A stretch of DNA of 64,000 nt, taken from the NCBI GenBank assembly GCA_963762865.1, contig CAVXNC010000006.1, forward strand, positions 82,597 to 146,596, read 5' to 3'. Origin of the DNA: DATHAP01 sp963762865 (GTDB taxonomy: Bacteria > Actinomycetota > Actinomycetes > JACCUZ01). The notes under the pieces were generated by a model. The model was not told where the DNA came from, searched no databases, and was given only the letters and a program-made list of their open reading frames with translations. The translations under genes and the position numbers were made by a program. Shown one piece after another: positions 42,979 to 51,873 of this stretch (positions are counted from its first letter, which is position 1; the number at the start of each line of letters is the position of its first letter).

Positions 42979-43090
42979 GACTGCTCCTTCTCGGTGCCGG
43001 GTGATAACCGAGGACGCTAGGGAGCCGGGACCGGCGTCACATGAGGAGTTCTCCTCACGGATGCGGGGAATCTCCGGGGCCGGCCGATCC

Positions 43091-44668
43091 CTACATGCTG
43101 TCGAGCAGACCGTGCTGCATCGCGAACATGGTTGCCTCGGCCCGGCACGAGGCGCCGATCTTGGAGTAGATGCGCTCGACGTGGTTGCCGGCAGTCTTCG
43201 GGGTGATACCCAACTGGTCACCCACCTCGCGCAGCGTCGCACCGCGGGCGACGCGCACCAGAACCTCGATCTCGCGCGATGTCAGTCCGGCCGGCGCGAT
43301 CGGCTTACGACGTCGCGCATGCCCGGCAGCGGCGAGCACCCAATCGACAGCGTCACCGCGCAGGGTGCCTGCCCGTGCCATGTCCCGCAGCTCGCGCGCG
43401 GCCGCCTCCTTGCTCAACGCGGCACGGTAGGGACGCGGCTCGAGCATGGCGTGGTAGGCGTCCGCGGCCTCGAGGATCCGACCGAGCATCGGGATCGTGT
43501 CGCCGGCGATGCCGCGCGGGTACCCGCTGCCCTCGGCCCGCTCGTGCGCCGCCGACGCGATCGGGGCGAGGTAGGCCAGTGCGCCGGCCCGTCGCACGAT
43601 GCGGTCGGTGTAGTACGCGTGCAGCTGCACGCGTTCCCTCTCTGCCTCGGTGAGCGGACCGGGCTTGTCCCAGATGGAGTTGGGCACGCCGTTGCGACCC
43701 AGGTCGTGCAGCAGCGCTGCACGACGCAGCATCGTGACGTCCCCCTCCGGGAGACCGGCATGTCGGGCGGCCGTCGCCGCGAGGTCGGCAACACCGCGCG
43801 AGTGCCCGGAGAACCACGGCGACTTGAGATCGGCGTAGTCGGCGACGACCTCGAGCGCAGCATCCAACTCAGGCTGGGTGAGCGGCGGTCGTGGTCGTGG
43901 CTCGGCAGCGATCACAGCGTCCCAGGACGACTCCTGGCCCAGAGACTCCAGAACAGCAGCCGCGGCCCCGGCCCACGCTGCGACGAGGGTCGGGTCGAAG
44001 AACGTCCCGGCGCCCGCCCGCACACGGTCGATGGCGCCCTGCACCCCTTCCTCGCGGTGCCAGACCTCGATGCCGTCGGCCATCTGGCAGATCTGCATGG
44101 GCAGGACGATCCGGTCGCCTCCCAGCCCGCGCGGGACCCCCTTGGCATCCCAGCGCGTGAACGTCTGATCGAGCGCGTCGGAGATGCGCGGGTCGAGACC
44201 GACCCGCTCACCGAGGCGACCGCTCACGTGGCAGTGCGCGACCAGCGAGTCCTGCACCGCGCGCATCCCCGTGCGCATCAAGTCGGCGCGCACCCGCAGC
44301 CGGCCGGTCGGCGACCGGTCGTTGCCGGCCCGGCCGAGGTGGTAGCGCAGCTGGGAGAGCGCTGACGGACCGACGTCGTGCCAGCGCGACCGCCAGGCGA
44401 TGTCGTCGCCGAACAGCGGCGTCAGCTCGTAGGACACTCCCGTGCAGCCGACCGTGACGAGCAAGGTCAGCCAGTACGTAGTCTCAAGGTCGTCGTCGCT
44501 CACATCCAGATGACCGGCGAACCGGGTCGCGATCACGCACGACCGGAGCACGTGCTCCATGGGCTGGCCCAGTCCCAGGTCGGCCCCGAGCGAAACGGCG
44601 GCGATCACCTCGGACAGTCGCACGCCGGAGCTCTGCTCCGCGCCAACCCCCTCGCGTCCGTGCGACAT
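43091..44668 (-). CDS. HD-GYP-type domain fused to LuxR HTH
   Basis: 525 residues. The N-terminal half carries a degenerate helical domain. Residues ~290-425 are HD-GYP-like: HSRGVADLAATAARHAG, LLHDLGRNGVPNSIWDKPGPLTEAERERVQLHAYYTD, HERAEGSGYPRG; HD and GYP motifs are present, but the usual HHE is AHE. Residues ~455-520 are a LuxR HTH (GLTSREIEVLVRVARGATLREVGDQLGITPKTAGNHVERIYSKIG). If the phosphodiesterase site works it would break cyclic-di-GMP, or it may only bind it and signal to DNA. TACCGT (44676-44681) ends 7 nt before the ATG (leaderless). Confidence 0.85.
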   Translation of the reverse strand: MSHGREGVGAEQSSGVRLSEVIAAVSLGADLGLGQPMEHVLRSCVIATRFAGHLDVSDDDLETTYWLTLLVTVGCTGVSYELTPLFGDDIAWRSRWHDVGPSALSQLRYHLGRAGNDRSPTGRLRVRADLMRTGMRAVQDSLVAHCHVSGRLGERVGLDPRISDALDQTFTRWDAKGVPRGLGGDRIVLPMQICQMADGIEVWHREEGVQGAIDRVRAGAGTFFDPTLVAAWAGAAAAVLESLGQESSWDAVIAAEPRPRPPLTQPELDAALEVVADYADLKSPWFSGHSRGVADLAATAARHAGLPEGDVTMLRRAALLHDLGRNGVPNSIWDKPGPLTEAERERVQLHAYYTDRIVRRAGALAYLAPIASAAHERAEGSGYPRGIAGDTIPMLGRILEAADAYHAMLEPRPYRAALSKEAAARELRDMARAGTLRGDAVDWVLAAAGHARRRKPIAPAGLTSREIEVLVRVARGATLREVGDQLGITPKTAGNHVERIYSKIGASCRAEATMFAMQHGLLDSM

Positions 44669-44728
44669 GACGGAGACGGTAGGCCAGCAGTCAACATGGC
44701 CCGCCAGCAGCCGCTAGGCGTGTGACTG

Positions 44729-45250
44729 TCAGAGGCGATACGTCGTCTGGCCATGCGCGTCGCCGAACGCGATCACCTTCACTGGCTCGACCCGGAAAAC
44801 ATGCGCCCCTCCTGTGGTGCTGCCACCGGAGTCGCTGAGCTCTACGAACTCCTCCCCGCGGACCTCGAACCGCCAGTCCTCCCCATACTTGTCGAGCCAG
44901 GCGTCCGCCAGCGATTGCAATGTCTCGGCGTCGGTGACCCGAACCGCGGTGCCCTCAACCACGACATCCTTACCGCTGTTCCACCCGTTCGCACCCGTGT
45001 TGCCGGTGGTCACCGCGACCTGCGGGTTCTCGTCGAGGTTGCGGTGCTTCTGCTCCTCCGCACCTGTGCAGAAGGCGAACCCGCCGGCGTGCCAGACGCC
45101 GACCAGCGGCGCAGCGTGCGGGCGCCCGTCCACCCGGACCGTGACGATCCAGTAGAGCTGCGCATCCGTGAGGAGCCGCTCGATATCGCCCCAGGGTGGT
45201 GCGGTGGCCGACGCGTCGCCATATCTCGGATCGATCTGCCCTTCGGTCAT
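44729..45250 (-). CDS. Pyridoxamine 5'-phosphate oxidase-family (FMN/F420-type) protein
   Basis: 173 residues. Split-barrel fold: LLTDAQLYWIVTVRVDGRPHAAPLVGVWHAGGFAFCTGAEEQKHRNLDENPQVAVTTGN, ending with VFRVEPVKVIAFGDAHGQTTYRL. The family binds FMN or F420 and reduces small molecules or oxidises pyridoxamine phosphate; in actinobacteria many act with F420. No specific substrate evident. Confidence 0.85.
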   Translation of the reverse strand: MTEGQIDPRYGDASATAPPWGDIERLLTDAQLYWIVTVRVDGRPHAAPLVGVWHAGGFAFCTGAEEQKHRNLDENPQVAVTTGNTGANGWNSGKDVVVEGTAVRVTDAETLQSLADAWLDKYGEDWRFEVRGEEFVELSDSGGSTTGGAHVFRVEPVKVIAFGDAHGQTTYRL

Positions 45251-45290
45251 TCCTTCCTGCCGTCCTGCCCGTATCGGCTCAGCGCACAGT

Positions 45291-45650
45291 TTACGCCTTC
45301 GAGCCGTGCTGGTTGATGGCTGCGAGGAAGGCCCGGCCGGCAGCCTCTACCACGTCTGTGGACGACGCCGTGACCACGACCCTGCGGCCGCGACACTCGA
45401 CCTCGAGCTCGACTGGCCTGTCGGCCTCGCTTCCGGACCCGACCGCGTATGCGCGGAACGCGATAGTCGCGCCGCCACCCCGGTGGCCTGTGAGATCGAG
45501 TCGCAGACGGCGTCGATCGAGCCCGTTACCCGTCCCCTCGGCGTGCACTTGCTTCCCCGGCGGCCAGCTGCACGTTGGCCCGCGGCCCGTCCTGCGATCC
45601 CCCGGCGTACGGATCGTGTCGAACTGCCAGCTGGTCGATGGTTCGGTCAT
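45291..45650 (-). CDS. Hypothetical protein resembling a LeuA dimer-domain tail
   Basis: 119 residues. The second half, GATIAFRAYAVGSGSEADRPVELEVECRGRRVVVTASSTDVVEAAGRAFLAAINQHG, looks like the C-terminal regulatory (dimer) domain of 2-isopropylmalate synthase (DIIEASWLAL/VTASLRAVVSAVNR region), while the N-terminal half is Arg/Pro-rich. The catalytic TIM barrel of LeuA is absent. Could be a stand-alone allosteric-domain protein or a degraded remnant. The similarity is weak and by eye. Confidence 0.5.
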   Translation of the reverse strand: MTEPSTSWQFDTIRTPGDRRTGRGPTCSWPPGKQVHAEGTGNGLDRRRLRLDLTGHRGGGATIAFRAYAVGSGSEADRPVELEVECRGRRVVVTASSTDVVEAAGRAFLAAINQHGSKA

Positions 45651-45860
45651 ACGGTGCTCCTGGCTCGAGCGGAGCGTCGGCTCGGTTCATGGCAGCAAGG
45701 GCCGTCGATCGTCGGGAGCCGCCGATCCCTGAGGCAGGCTCGGCGGTCTGGCCCGAGGATCCGCGAGTGCGATGGATGTGGATCCAGTGCTTGACGCCGG
45801 GTCACCTGTCGCCCCCAACCGCCCCGAACTCGGCCGACGAGTTCCGGCTCGGCGAGCGCC

Positions 45861-46856
45861 TCAGCGGCGGCGGTGCCAGCGCGCCAGGAGCTCCGACTCC
45901 CGGTCGGGCGCAAGCCCGGGGGAGTCCGGCTGGCTGACGGACTGGGCCCAGGCCCAGGTGTCGCGCACCGTGTCGGCCAGCGGCCGGGCACGCAGGCCGG
46001 TCGCCACCGCCCGACCCGGGTCGGCCGCCATCGAGAGCACCGCCGGGTCGTTGGCGCCCCACAGCGGCAGGGTCCCGTCGTCGACACCCTCGGCGAGCAG
46101 GAAGTCCGCGTCGACCCAGGTGAGCGTCGTACCTGCCGGCGCGACCGCGTCGCGCACCGCGGTGAGCTCGTCCCGCCAGGAGAAGGGCGGCGCCGGGCTG
46201 ACGGCGTGGAAGGCGCCGGACCGGCCGTCCTCCAGCAGCTGCACCATCCAGTCCGCCATGTCGCGGACGTCGATGACCTGTGCCGGGTCGTCGGCCGGGC
46301 CGGGCACCAGGACCTCGCCGCCCCGGGCCATCCGCATCACCCACCACGGGAAGCGCCAGGTGTAGTCGTCGGGTCCGACGACGTACGTCGGTCGGACGAC
46401 CACGGTCCCCGGGCCGTAGCGGTCGGCGGCGGCGCGCTCGCAGAGGACCTTGAGGCCGCCGTAGGTCTCGTCCGTGATGTCCTCGACCGTCGGGTCGTCG
46501 AGCTCGGCGAGCGGCGCGTCCTCGTCGAAACCGGGCGCCGACGGGGGTGCATAGGCGGAGACGCTCGAGACGACCAGGTGCCGGCCGCCCCGCGTCCCCA
46601 GCACGTCGGCGAGCGACTGCACCTGGCGCGGAAGGTAGGCGCAGGTGTCCACGGTGGCGTCCCACTTGCCGTCCGCCAGCGCGGACAGGTCCGAGTCCCG
46701 GTCGCCGGTACGTCGCTCCACGCGGTCGTCGCCGGCGAAGAGCTCGCTGTTGGTGCGGCCGCGATGGAAGACCGTGACCTCGTGGCCGCGGGCCAGTGCC
46801 TGCTGGACCACGTGCCGTCCGATGAACCGGGTGCCGCCGACCACCAGGATGCGCAT
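45861..46856 (-). CDS. NAD-dependent epimerase/dehydratase-family protein
   Basis: 331 residues. Rossmann motif ILVVGGTRFIGRHVVQQALARGHEVTVFHRG (GxxGxxG) at the N-terminus; the S-x-Y-x3-K region appears as SSVSAYAPPSAPG with TYGGLKVLCERAA downstream, so the YxxxK pair is present at TYGGLK. Similar to isoflavone-reductase-like and SDR-extended proteins; a terminal transcription-repressor-like role (NmrA) is possible. ACGCTA on the plus strand (46864-46869) is a TAGCGT box ending 7 nt before the ATG. 45651-45860 has nothing supportable. Confidence 0.85.
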   Translation of the reverse strand: MRILVVGGTRFIGRHVVQQALARGHEVTVFHRGRTNSELFAGDDRVERRTGDRDSDLSALADGKWDATVDTCAYLPRQVQSLADVLGTRGGRHLVVSSVSAYAPPSAPGFDEDAPLAELDDPTVEDITDETYGGLKVLCERAAADRYGPGTVVVRPTYVVGPDDYTWRFPWWVMRMARGGEVLVPGPADDPAQVIDVRDMADWMVQLLEDGRSGAFHAVSPAPPFSWRDELTAVRDAVAPAGTTLTWVDADFLLAEGVDDGTLPLWGANDPAVLSMAADPGRAVATGLRARPLADTVRDTWAWAQSVSQPDSPGLAPDRESELLARWHRRR

Positions 46857-46866
46857 CCGCCGGACG

Positions 46867-47553
46867 CTACCTCAGCAGCTGCGCGACGCCCGCAGCCCCG
46901 GCGGCCCACAGGACGCTCGCCAGGGTGCCGATGATGAACGCCTCCGGCGCGTTGGGCTCGCGGAGCTCGGAGTAGCGGCCGACGCCCTTGACCGCGAGGA
47001 CCAGCGCGACGCCCTCGGGCCAGCCGGCCAACAGCGTGGCGGCGACCGCCGCGCGCTCGAGGTAGCCGATCCAGGCGCCGCCGCGCAGCCCGGTGTCCGG
47101 CTCCCCGGTGTCGCGGTCCAGGACGTCGCGTTCGGGCGACTCGGGCGGCGCGGGCGGCTCGGGCGGCGCCGTCAGCTGCGCCGTCTCGGCGGGGTCGGCA
47201 CGATCCGGGACCGCCGGCTGTTCTGTGGGCGAGGTGCCGGCGGCAGTACTGACCGGCACCGGGGTCCGCGCCGGGCGGAACTCCCGTCGCATCAGCCGGA
47301 AGATGCTGCGCACGACGACACCACCACCGGTGGTCGCCGCGGTGACGCCCAGCACGAGGGCGGCCGCCAGCAGCCAGCCGTCGGCCGGATCGGCAGGGTC
47401 TGTGGCGGCGGCGATCGCGGCGGCGAGGGCGAGCAGCACGCACACGGCGCCGGCGACCGGCAGGACGGGGTCGAGGATGCGGCGCCGCAGCACCGGCAGC
47501 AGTGCCGGCGTCGCGGTCGTCAGCAGCAGGAGCACCAGGGTGAGCACAGTCAT
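46867..47553 (-). CDS. Integral membrane protein paired with the SatD-like regulator
   Basis: 228 residues. N-terminal hydrophobic stretch (VLTLVLLLLTTATPALLPVL), second helical pair (AVCVLLALAAAIAAATDP, GWLLAAALVLGVTAATTGGGVVV), a Pro-rich low-complexity middle (~85-150), then C-terminal helices (ERAAVAATLLAGWPEGVALVLAVKGV, IGTLASVLWAAGAAGVAQLL). Stop of the preceding regulator overlaps its ATG (ATGA 47550-47553), so the two are co-translated. Function unknown. Confidence 0.75.
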   Translation of the reverse strand: MTVLTLVLLLLTTATPALLPVLRRRILDPVLPVAGAVCVLLALAAAIAAATDPADPADGWLLAAALVLGVTAATTGGGVVVRSIFRLMRREFRPARTPVPVSTAAGTSPTEQPAVPDRADPAETAQLTAPPEPPAPPESPERDVLDRDTGEPDTGLRGGAWIGYLERAAVAATLLAGWPEGVALVLAVKGVGRYSELREPNAPEAFIIGTLASVLWAAGAAGVAQLLR

Positions 47554-48167
47554 GGTCGCTCCACCCTGTCAGCCGGCCCGGACGCATCGGCCACCGCCAG
47601 CAGGTGGGCCGCCAGCTCCCGCGCCGGCGGCTCGAGGTGCCAGTCAGCGGCGTGCAGCCGCTGCGACACGGCCTGCTTGGTGATCCCGAGCCGCTCGGCG
47701 ACCTCGACCTGGGAGAGTCCCCGGGCCGCGAGGTCGACGGCCTCCCAGCCCCGGTCGGTGCGGCGCTGGGCGAGCGCGGCGAGCAGGTCGAGCGCCGCCT
47801 GCGCATGAGCGGCCCCGGCCGTGGACGCGCCGCTCACCGCCAGCCCGGTCGGCCGGCTCTTCGCGCGGGTCACCGCGTCGCGGGCCAGCGTGAACGCCGC
47901 ACCCGACCCGGCCCTTGTGCTGGCCGGGAGGGGCAGATCGACCGGCCCGACCCCGAGCCCGATGCTCCAGTCGTCCTGCCGGACCAGGTCGGTCACCAGG
48001 TCGACCACCGCGCCGGGGTGGTCCAGCACGCCCTGCACCTCGTCGCCGGCGGTCCGTTCGAAGCCACGCACCCGGCCCCGGTGCCGGCCGGCGAGGCCAC
48101 GCAACAGGTCATCGATCCGGTCGCCCGAGCGGCGGCTGTGGCGCTGGTCGACGGTCAGCACGAACAT
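47550..48167 (-). CDS. HTH-containing SatD-like regulatory protein
   Basis: 205 residues. N-terminal VLTVDQRHSRRSGDRIDDLLRGLAGRH...FERTAGDEVQGVLDHP resembles SatD-like proteins, and the C-terminus has a clear HTH (VDLAARGLSQVEVAERLGITKQAVSQRLHAADWH, ~150-185). It likely controls the membrane protein it is coupled to. A TAGGCT box (48174-48179) ends 6 nt before the ATG (leaderless). The SatD family is poorly characterised. Confidence 0.75.
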   Translation of the reverse strand: MFVLTVDQRHSRRSGDRIDDLLRGLAGRHRGRVRGFERTAGDEVQGVLDHPGAVVDLVTDLVRQDDWSIGLGVGPVDLPLPASTRAGSGAAFTLARDAVTRAKSRPTGLAVSGASTAGAAHAQAALDLLAALAQRRTDRGWEAVDLAARGLSQVEVAERLGITKQAVSQRLHAADWHLEPPARELAAHLLAVADASGPADRVERP

Positions 48168-48249
48168 TGGTCAAGCCTAGGACCCTGACTGGCAGAAATC
48201 AACCCCAGCACCTTGTCCGAGGCGGCGGGGACTGGCTAGCGTCGGCGCC

Positions 48250-49515
48250 GTGCCCCCGCCGACCCCGTCCGACCAGCCGCCCCCGTCCGGGTCGACTGCT
48301 CGTGCCAGGCAGCGGAGCTGGCTGCGCCCGATGGTCTCCCGCACGATCGACGAGGAGCACCGGGCGTCGACCCCCCTCGAGCTGCTCTTCGACCTGACCT
48401 TCGTCGTCGCGGTCGCCACCGCAGCCGCCGAGCTGGCCCACGGCATCGCGGAGGGCCACGGCGGCGAGGACCTGGTGACCTACCTGCTGGCGTTCTTCGC
48501 CATCTGGTGGGCGTGGATGAACTTCACCTGGTTCGCGTCCGCCTACGACTGCGACGACGCGCCCTACCGGCTGCTGACGCTGGTGCAGATGAGCGGCGTC
48601 CTGGTCCTCGCCGCCGGCGTGCACGGGATGTTCGAGGACCAGGACTACCGGGTCGCGGTCGTCGGCTACGTCATCATGCGGCTGGCGATGGTGGCCCAGT
48701 GGGCGCGGGCTGCCAGGTCCGACCCGGACCACCGGAGCACCGCGCTGCGCTACGTCGTCGGCATCTCGGCTGCTCAGGTCGCCTGGCTGCTCCGTCTGGC
48801 CCTGCCGGAGTCGCTCGGGCTCGTCTCGTTCCTCGTGCTGGCGGGTGTCGAGCTGCTCGTCCCGGTGTGGGCGGAGCGGCCGTCGATGACCAACTGGCAC
48901 CCGCACCACATCGCGGAGCGCTACGGGCTCTTCACCATCATCGTGCTCGGCGAGTGCGTGCTGGCCGGTGCGACCGCGGTGCAGGCCACGATCGACGAGG
49001 ATGGCGCGAGTGCCGAACTGGTGCTCGTCGGTGCTGGAAGTCTCGGACTGCTCTTCGCCCTGTGGTGGGTGTACTTCCTCAAGGACAGCGGGGGAGGCCT
49101 GGCCCGCAACCGGCACCTGAGCTTCTGGTGGGGCTACGGGCACTACGTCGTCTTCGCGTCGCTGGCCGCGCTGGGCGCCGGTCTCGAGGTGGCTGCCGAA
49201 GCGGTGGCGCACCACGTCGAGGCCTCCGACGTCGTGGTGGCCTCCGCCATCGCCGTGCCGGTCGTGGTCTTCCTGGTCATGGTGTGGGGGCTGCACGCGC
49301 CGATGGGTGCCGCGCCGGCGCACAGCGTGGTGCAGCTGCTGGTGGCCAGCCTCGCCTGTGTGGCCGTGGTCCCGCTGGTCGCCGCAGGGCTGCCCCTCGG
49401 CTGGGCGGTCCTGCTCCTGGTGGTCCCACCGGCCGGGCTGGTCGTCCACCACCACAGGCTCCCGTCGGCGACCGACGTCGCGGACCACGGTCAGCCGGCG
49501 GAAGCCACCACCTGA
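48250..49515 (+). CDS. Low temperature requirement protein A (LtrA) family
   Basis: 421 residues with about ten helices. The family signature RASTPLELLFDLTFVVAVATAAAELAHGI and MTNWHPHHIAERYGLFTIIVLGECVL match LtrA, named for Listeria low-temperature growth; biochemical role unknown, probably transport or membrane homeostasis. A TAGCGT box (48237-48242) ends 7 nt before the GTG (leaderless). The last 25 bp overlap the convergent VOC/GrpB gene. Confidence 0.9.
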   Translation: MPPPTPSDQPPPSGSTARARQRSWLRPMVSRTIDEEHRASTPLELLFDLTFVVAVATAAAELAHGIAEGHGGEDLVTYLLAFFAIWWAWMNFTWFASAYDCDDAPYRLLTLVQMSGVLVLAAGVHGMFEDQDYRVAVVGYVIMRLAMVAQWARAARSDPDHRSTALRYVVGISAAQVAWLLRLALPESLGLVSFLVLAGVELLVPVWAERPSMTNWHPHHIAERYGLFTIIVLGECVLAGATAVQATIDEDGASAELVLVGAGSLGLLFALWWVYFLKDSGGGLARNRHLSFWWGYGHYVVFASLAALGAGLEVAAEAVAHHVEASDVVVASAIAVPVVVFLVMVWGLHAPMGAAPAHSVVQLLVASLACVAVVPLVAAGLPLGWAVLLLVVPPAGLVVHHHRLPSATDVADHGQPAEATT

Positions 49516-50739
49516 CGGATCGTCTCGGCCACCCGGCCGGCGTCGGACTCCCCGGGCAGTGGCGGCGGTTGCACGAGCTGTCCCGGCAGGCCGGTCAGGG
49601 ACTGCGGGTCCAGGTCGCCGTGCAGGACCGCGCCACCGGTGTCGGCGGCCATCGCCGCGACCGCCTCGGCCGCCCGCTCGTCGTCGACGCCCGTCACGGC
49701 GGCCACGCGGTCGGCGTCGAGCAGCGGCATCCCCAGTGCGGACGCGAGCGACGCCGCGAACGCGGCTGCTTCCGGACGTACGCCCGACAACGACCCACAC
49801 CGCGCGCACCGGTGCGGCGAACCGTGGCCGCGCACGGCTCATGACGTCGGCCACGACGTCGGCCTTGGCGTCGGCGTAGTCCTGCACGTGCTCCCACGTC
49901 CTGCCGGCCAGCTCGACCTTGGTGCGCAGGTAGAGCGCGCGGTCCCGCGCGTCGGCACGCAGCTGGTCGCGGAACGCGAGCATCGCGCTGATCTCGTCGT
50001 CGCCCGCCGCGAAGACGTGCAGGTTGACGGCCGGCTCGTCCCGCCTGAGCAGGCGGTGCTCCCGCCACTCCGGCTCGCGGATCCGGAGCTGGTAGCCCGC
50101 GGACTCGAGACCGGGGACGTACGCCGCCTCGTCGGTCGGGTCGGGCACCCCGAGGACCAGGTCGAGGATCGGCTTCGCGGCGAGCCCCGGCACCGACGTG
50201 GAGCCGACGTGGGCGAGCACGACTGCGCCGTCGCCGACGACCGACCGGATGCCGTCGCACAGGGCCGCAGCTGTCACGGGCCACTCGTCATCGGGGTCGG
50301 CGAGGGTGACCGGGCCGTCGAGCCGCGGCCGGGCCACGACGTAGTGGTCGTTGGCGTAGACCGTGAGCGGCAGACCGTCCGGGCCGGTGAGCCGCGCGTT
50401 GACCGACCCCCACGGCGTGCGCACCGGACCAGCGACCAGCTCGGCACCCGCGCCGACCAGGTCGTCGGTCGCACCGGCGGCATCGGCGACCTCGAAGGCG
50501 ACACGCACCGGGCCGCCCGACGGGTGACCCACCTCCAGGGCGTCGATCGACTCGGAGTGGGCGGCGTCGCCGAGCTCGAGCGTCGCGCGGCCGGCGTGCA
50601 GCAGGGTCGCCCGCCCGCCGTTGTCGTCGGTGAAGCTGGCCTCCTCGCGCAGCCCGAGGACGTCGCGGTAGAGGTGCAGGGCGTTGTCGTAGTCGGTGCT
50701 CGTGAGCACCAGGCGCAGCTCGCGGGTGCCATCGGTCAC
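49491..50739 (-). pseudogene. VOC + GrpB + P-loop kinase fusion, broken at Walker A
   Basis: From GTG 50739 (TAGCCT box at 50746-50751): residues 1-~120 a glyoxalase/VOC fold (LRLVLTSTDYDNALHLYRDVLGLRE); ~130-295 a GrpB/nucleotidyltransferase-like domain (VLAHVGSTSVPGLAAKPILDLVLGV ... EYADAKAD-type ending); then MSRARPRFAAPVRAVWVVVGRTSGS, where a P-loop GRTSGSGKS is expected but the frame is lost. The other frame continues FAASLASALGMPLLDADRVAAVTGVDDERAAEAV to a stop at 49491, a normal kinase-like ending. So one event around 49770 removed the Walker A lysine. Either a real knockout of the kinase domain or an assembly error; the first two domains would still be made. Confidence 0.7.
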
Positions 50740-50781
50740 GCCGTCAGGCTAGTGACGGTGACGCCTCCTAGGCTGCGGGTC

Positions 50782-51840
50782 GTGGACGTCCGTCGTGAGG
50801 TCGACGACCTGCTCGCGAGCGAGCACCCCTCGCTGCGATGGAAGGTCCGCACCGGTGTCCTCGGCGAGGACGACGCGTCGAGGAGTGTCCGGCGGCTGCG
50901 CGAGGAGATCCGCGCCAGCCAACAGGCACGCGGCCTGCTCGAGGGTTACGCAGCCAGGCGGCCGAGTGCCTACGCGAAGTGGTACGGCGCGCACTGGGTC
51001 CTTCAGTCCCTCGCCGACCTCGGCTACCCGGAGGGGGCCGACGAGCTGGTGCCGCTTCGCGACCAGGTGCTCGGCACTTGGCTGGCGACGCGCTACCTGC
51101 GGGAGTACGTCGACATCGGCGCGCCGAAGGACCGCTACCGGGCCGCGGTCCCCGTGGCGGATGGCCGGGCACGACGTTGCGCGTCACAGCAGGGTGGTGC
51201 CCTGCTGGCGATCGTGCGGCTGGGCATCGACGACGGACGGGCTGCCCGGCTCGCGGAACGGCTGCTGCACTGGCAGTGGCCGGACGGCGGGTGGAACTGC
51301 GACCGTCGCCCGGAGGTCACGGCCTCGTCGTTGCACGAAACGGTCCTGCCGATGCGGGCGCTGGCGGCATGGGCGGAGGTCAGCGGCGACGGCGCGTCCC
51401 GAAAGGCCGCCACGTCGGCGGCCGAGGTGCTGCTGCGGCGCTCGGTCGTCTTCCGCCGGTCGGATCCGTCGCGGCTTGTGCGCACGTCGTGGGGCGAGCT
51501 GCGCTACCCGGCGTACTGGCACCACGGCCTCCTCTCCGGTCTCGTCGCGCTCGCCGGTGCAGGCGGCATCGACGATGCCCGGTGCGCACCCGCGCTGGAC
51601 CTGCTCGAGCGCAAGCGACTGCCGGGCGGGGCGTGGCCGGCTGAAGGTCGGTGGCACCGCGACCCGGCCGGGCCGGTGCGGCCCAGCGGGGAGCATGTCG
51701 GCTGGGGCGGGGCGTCGCGGACCAGGCCGAATCAGTGGGTGACGGCCGACGCTCTCGCTGTGCTCTCGGCCGCCGGGCGGCTGGACGGCATGTCCAGGCA
51801 CGCGTCCGTCCCGCCTGTCCCGCGGGCTGCGGGGGATTGA
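50782..51840 (+). CDS. Prenyltransferase/terpene-cyclase-fold protein
   Basis: 352 residues. The helical toroid repeats of squalene-hopene-type enzymes are visible: SAYAKWYGAHWVLQSLADLGYPEGADEL, GALLAIVRLGIDDGRAARLAERLLHWQWPDGGWNCDRRPEVTAS (QW-type motif), PAYWHHGLLSGLVALAGAGG and LPGGAWPAEGRW. The catalytic DxDD of triterpene cyclases is not seen, so it is a family relative rather than a proven cyclase. TAGGCT (50769-50774) ends 7 nt before GTG 50782 (leaderless). Divergent from the VOC fusion across 42 bp. Confidence 0.8.
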   Translation: MDVRREVDDLLASEHPSLRWKVRTGVLGEDDASRSVRRLREEIRASQQARGLLEGYAARRPSAYAKWYGAHWVLQSLADLGYPEGADELVPLRDQVLGTWLATRYLREYVDIGAPKDRYRAAVPVADGRARRCASQQGGALLAIVRLGIDDGRAARLAERLLHWQWPDGGWNCDRRPEVTASSLHETVLPMRALAAWAEVSGDGASRKAATSAAEVLLRRSVVFRRSDPSRLVRTSWGELRYPAYWHHGLLSGLVALAGAGGIDDARCAPALDLLERKRLPGGAWPAEGRWHRDPAGPVRPSGEHVGWGGASRTRPNQWVTADALAVLSAAGRLDGMSRHASVPPVPRAAGD

Positions 51841-51873
51841 CGCCCCCACCGTCGGCCGCGAGGCTGCACGGCC

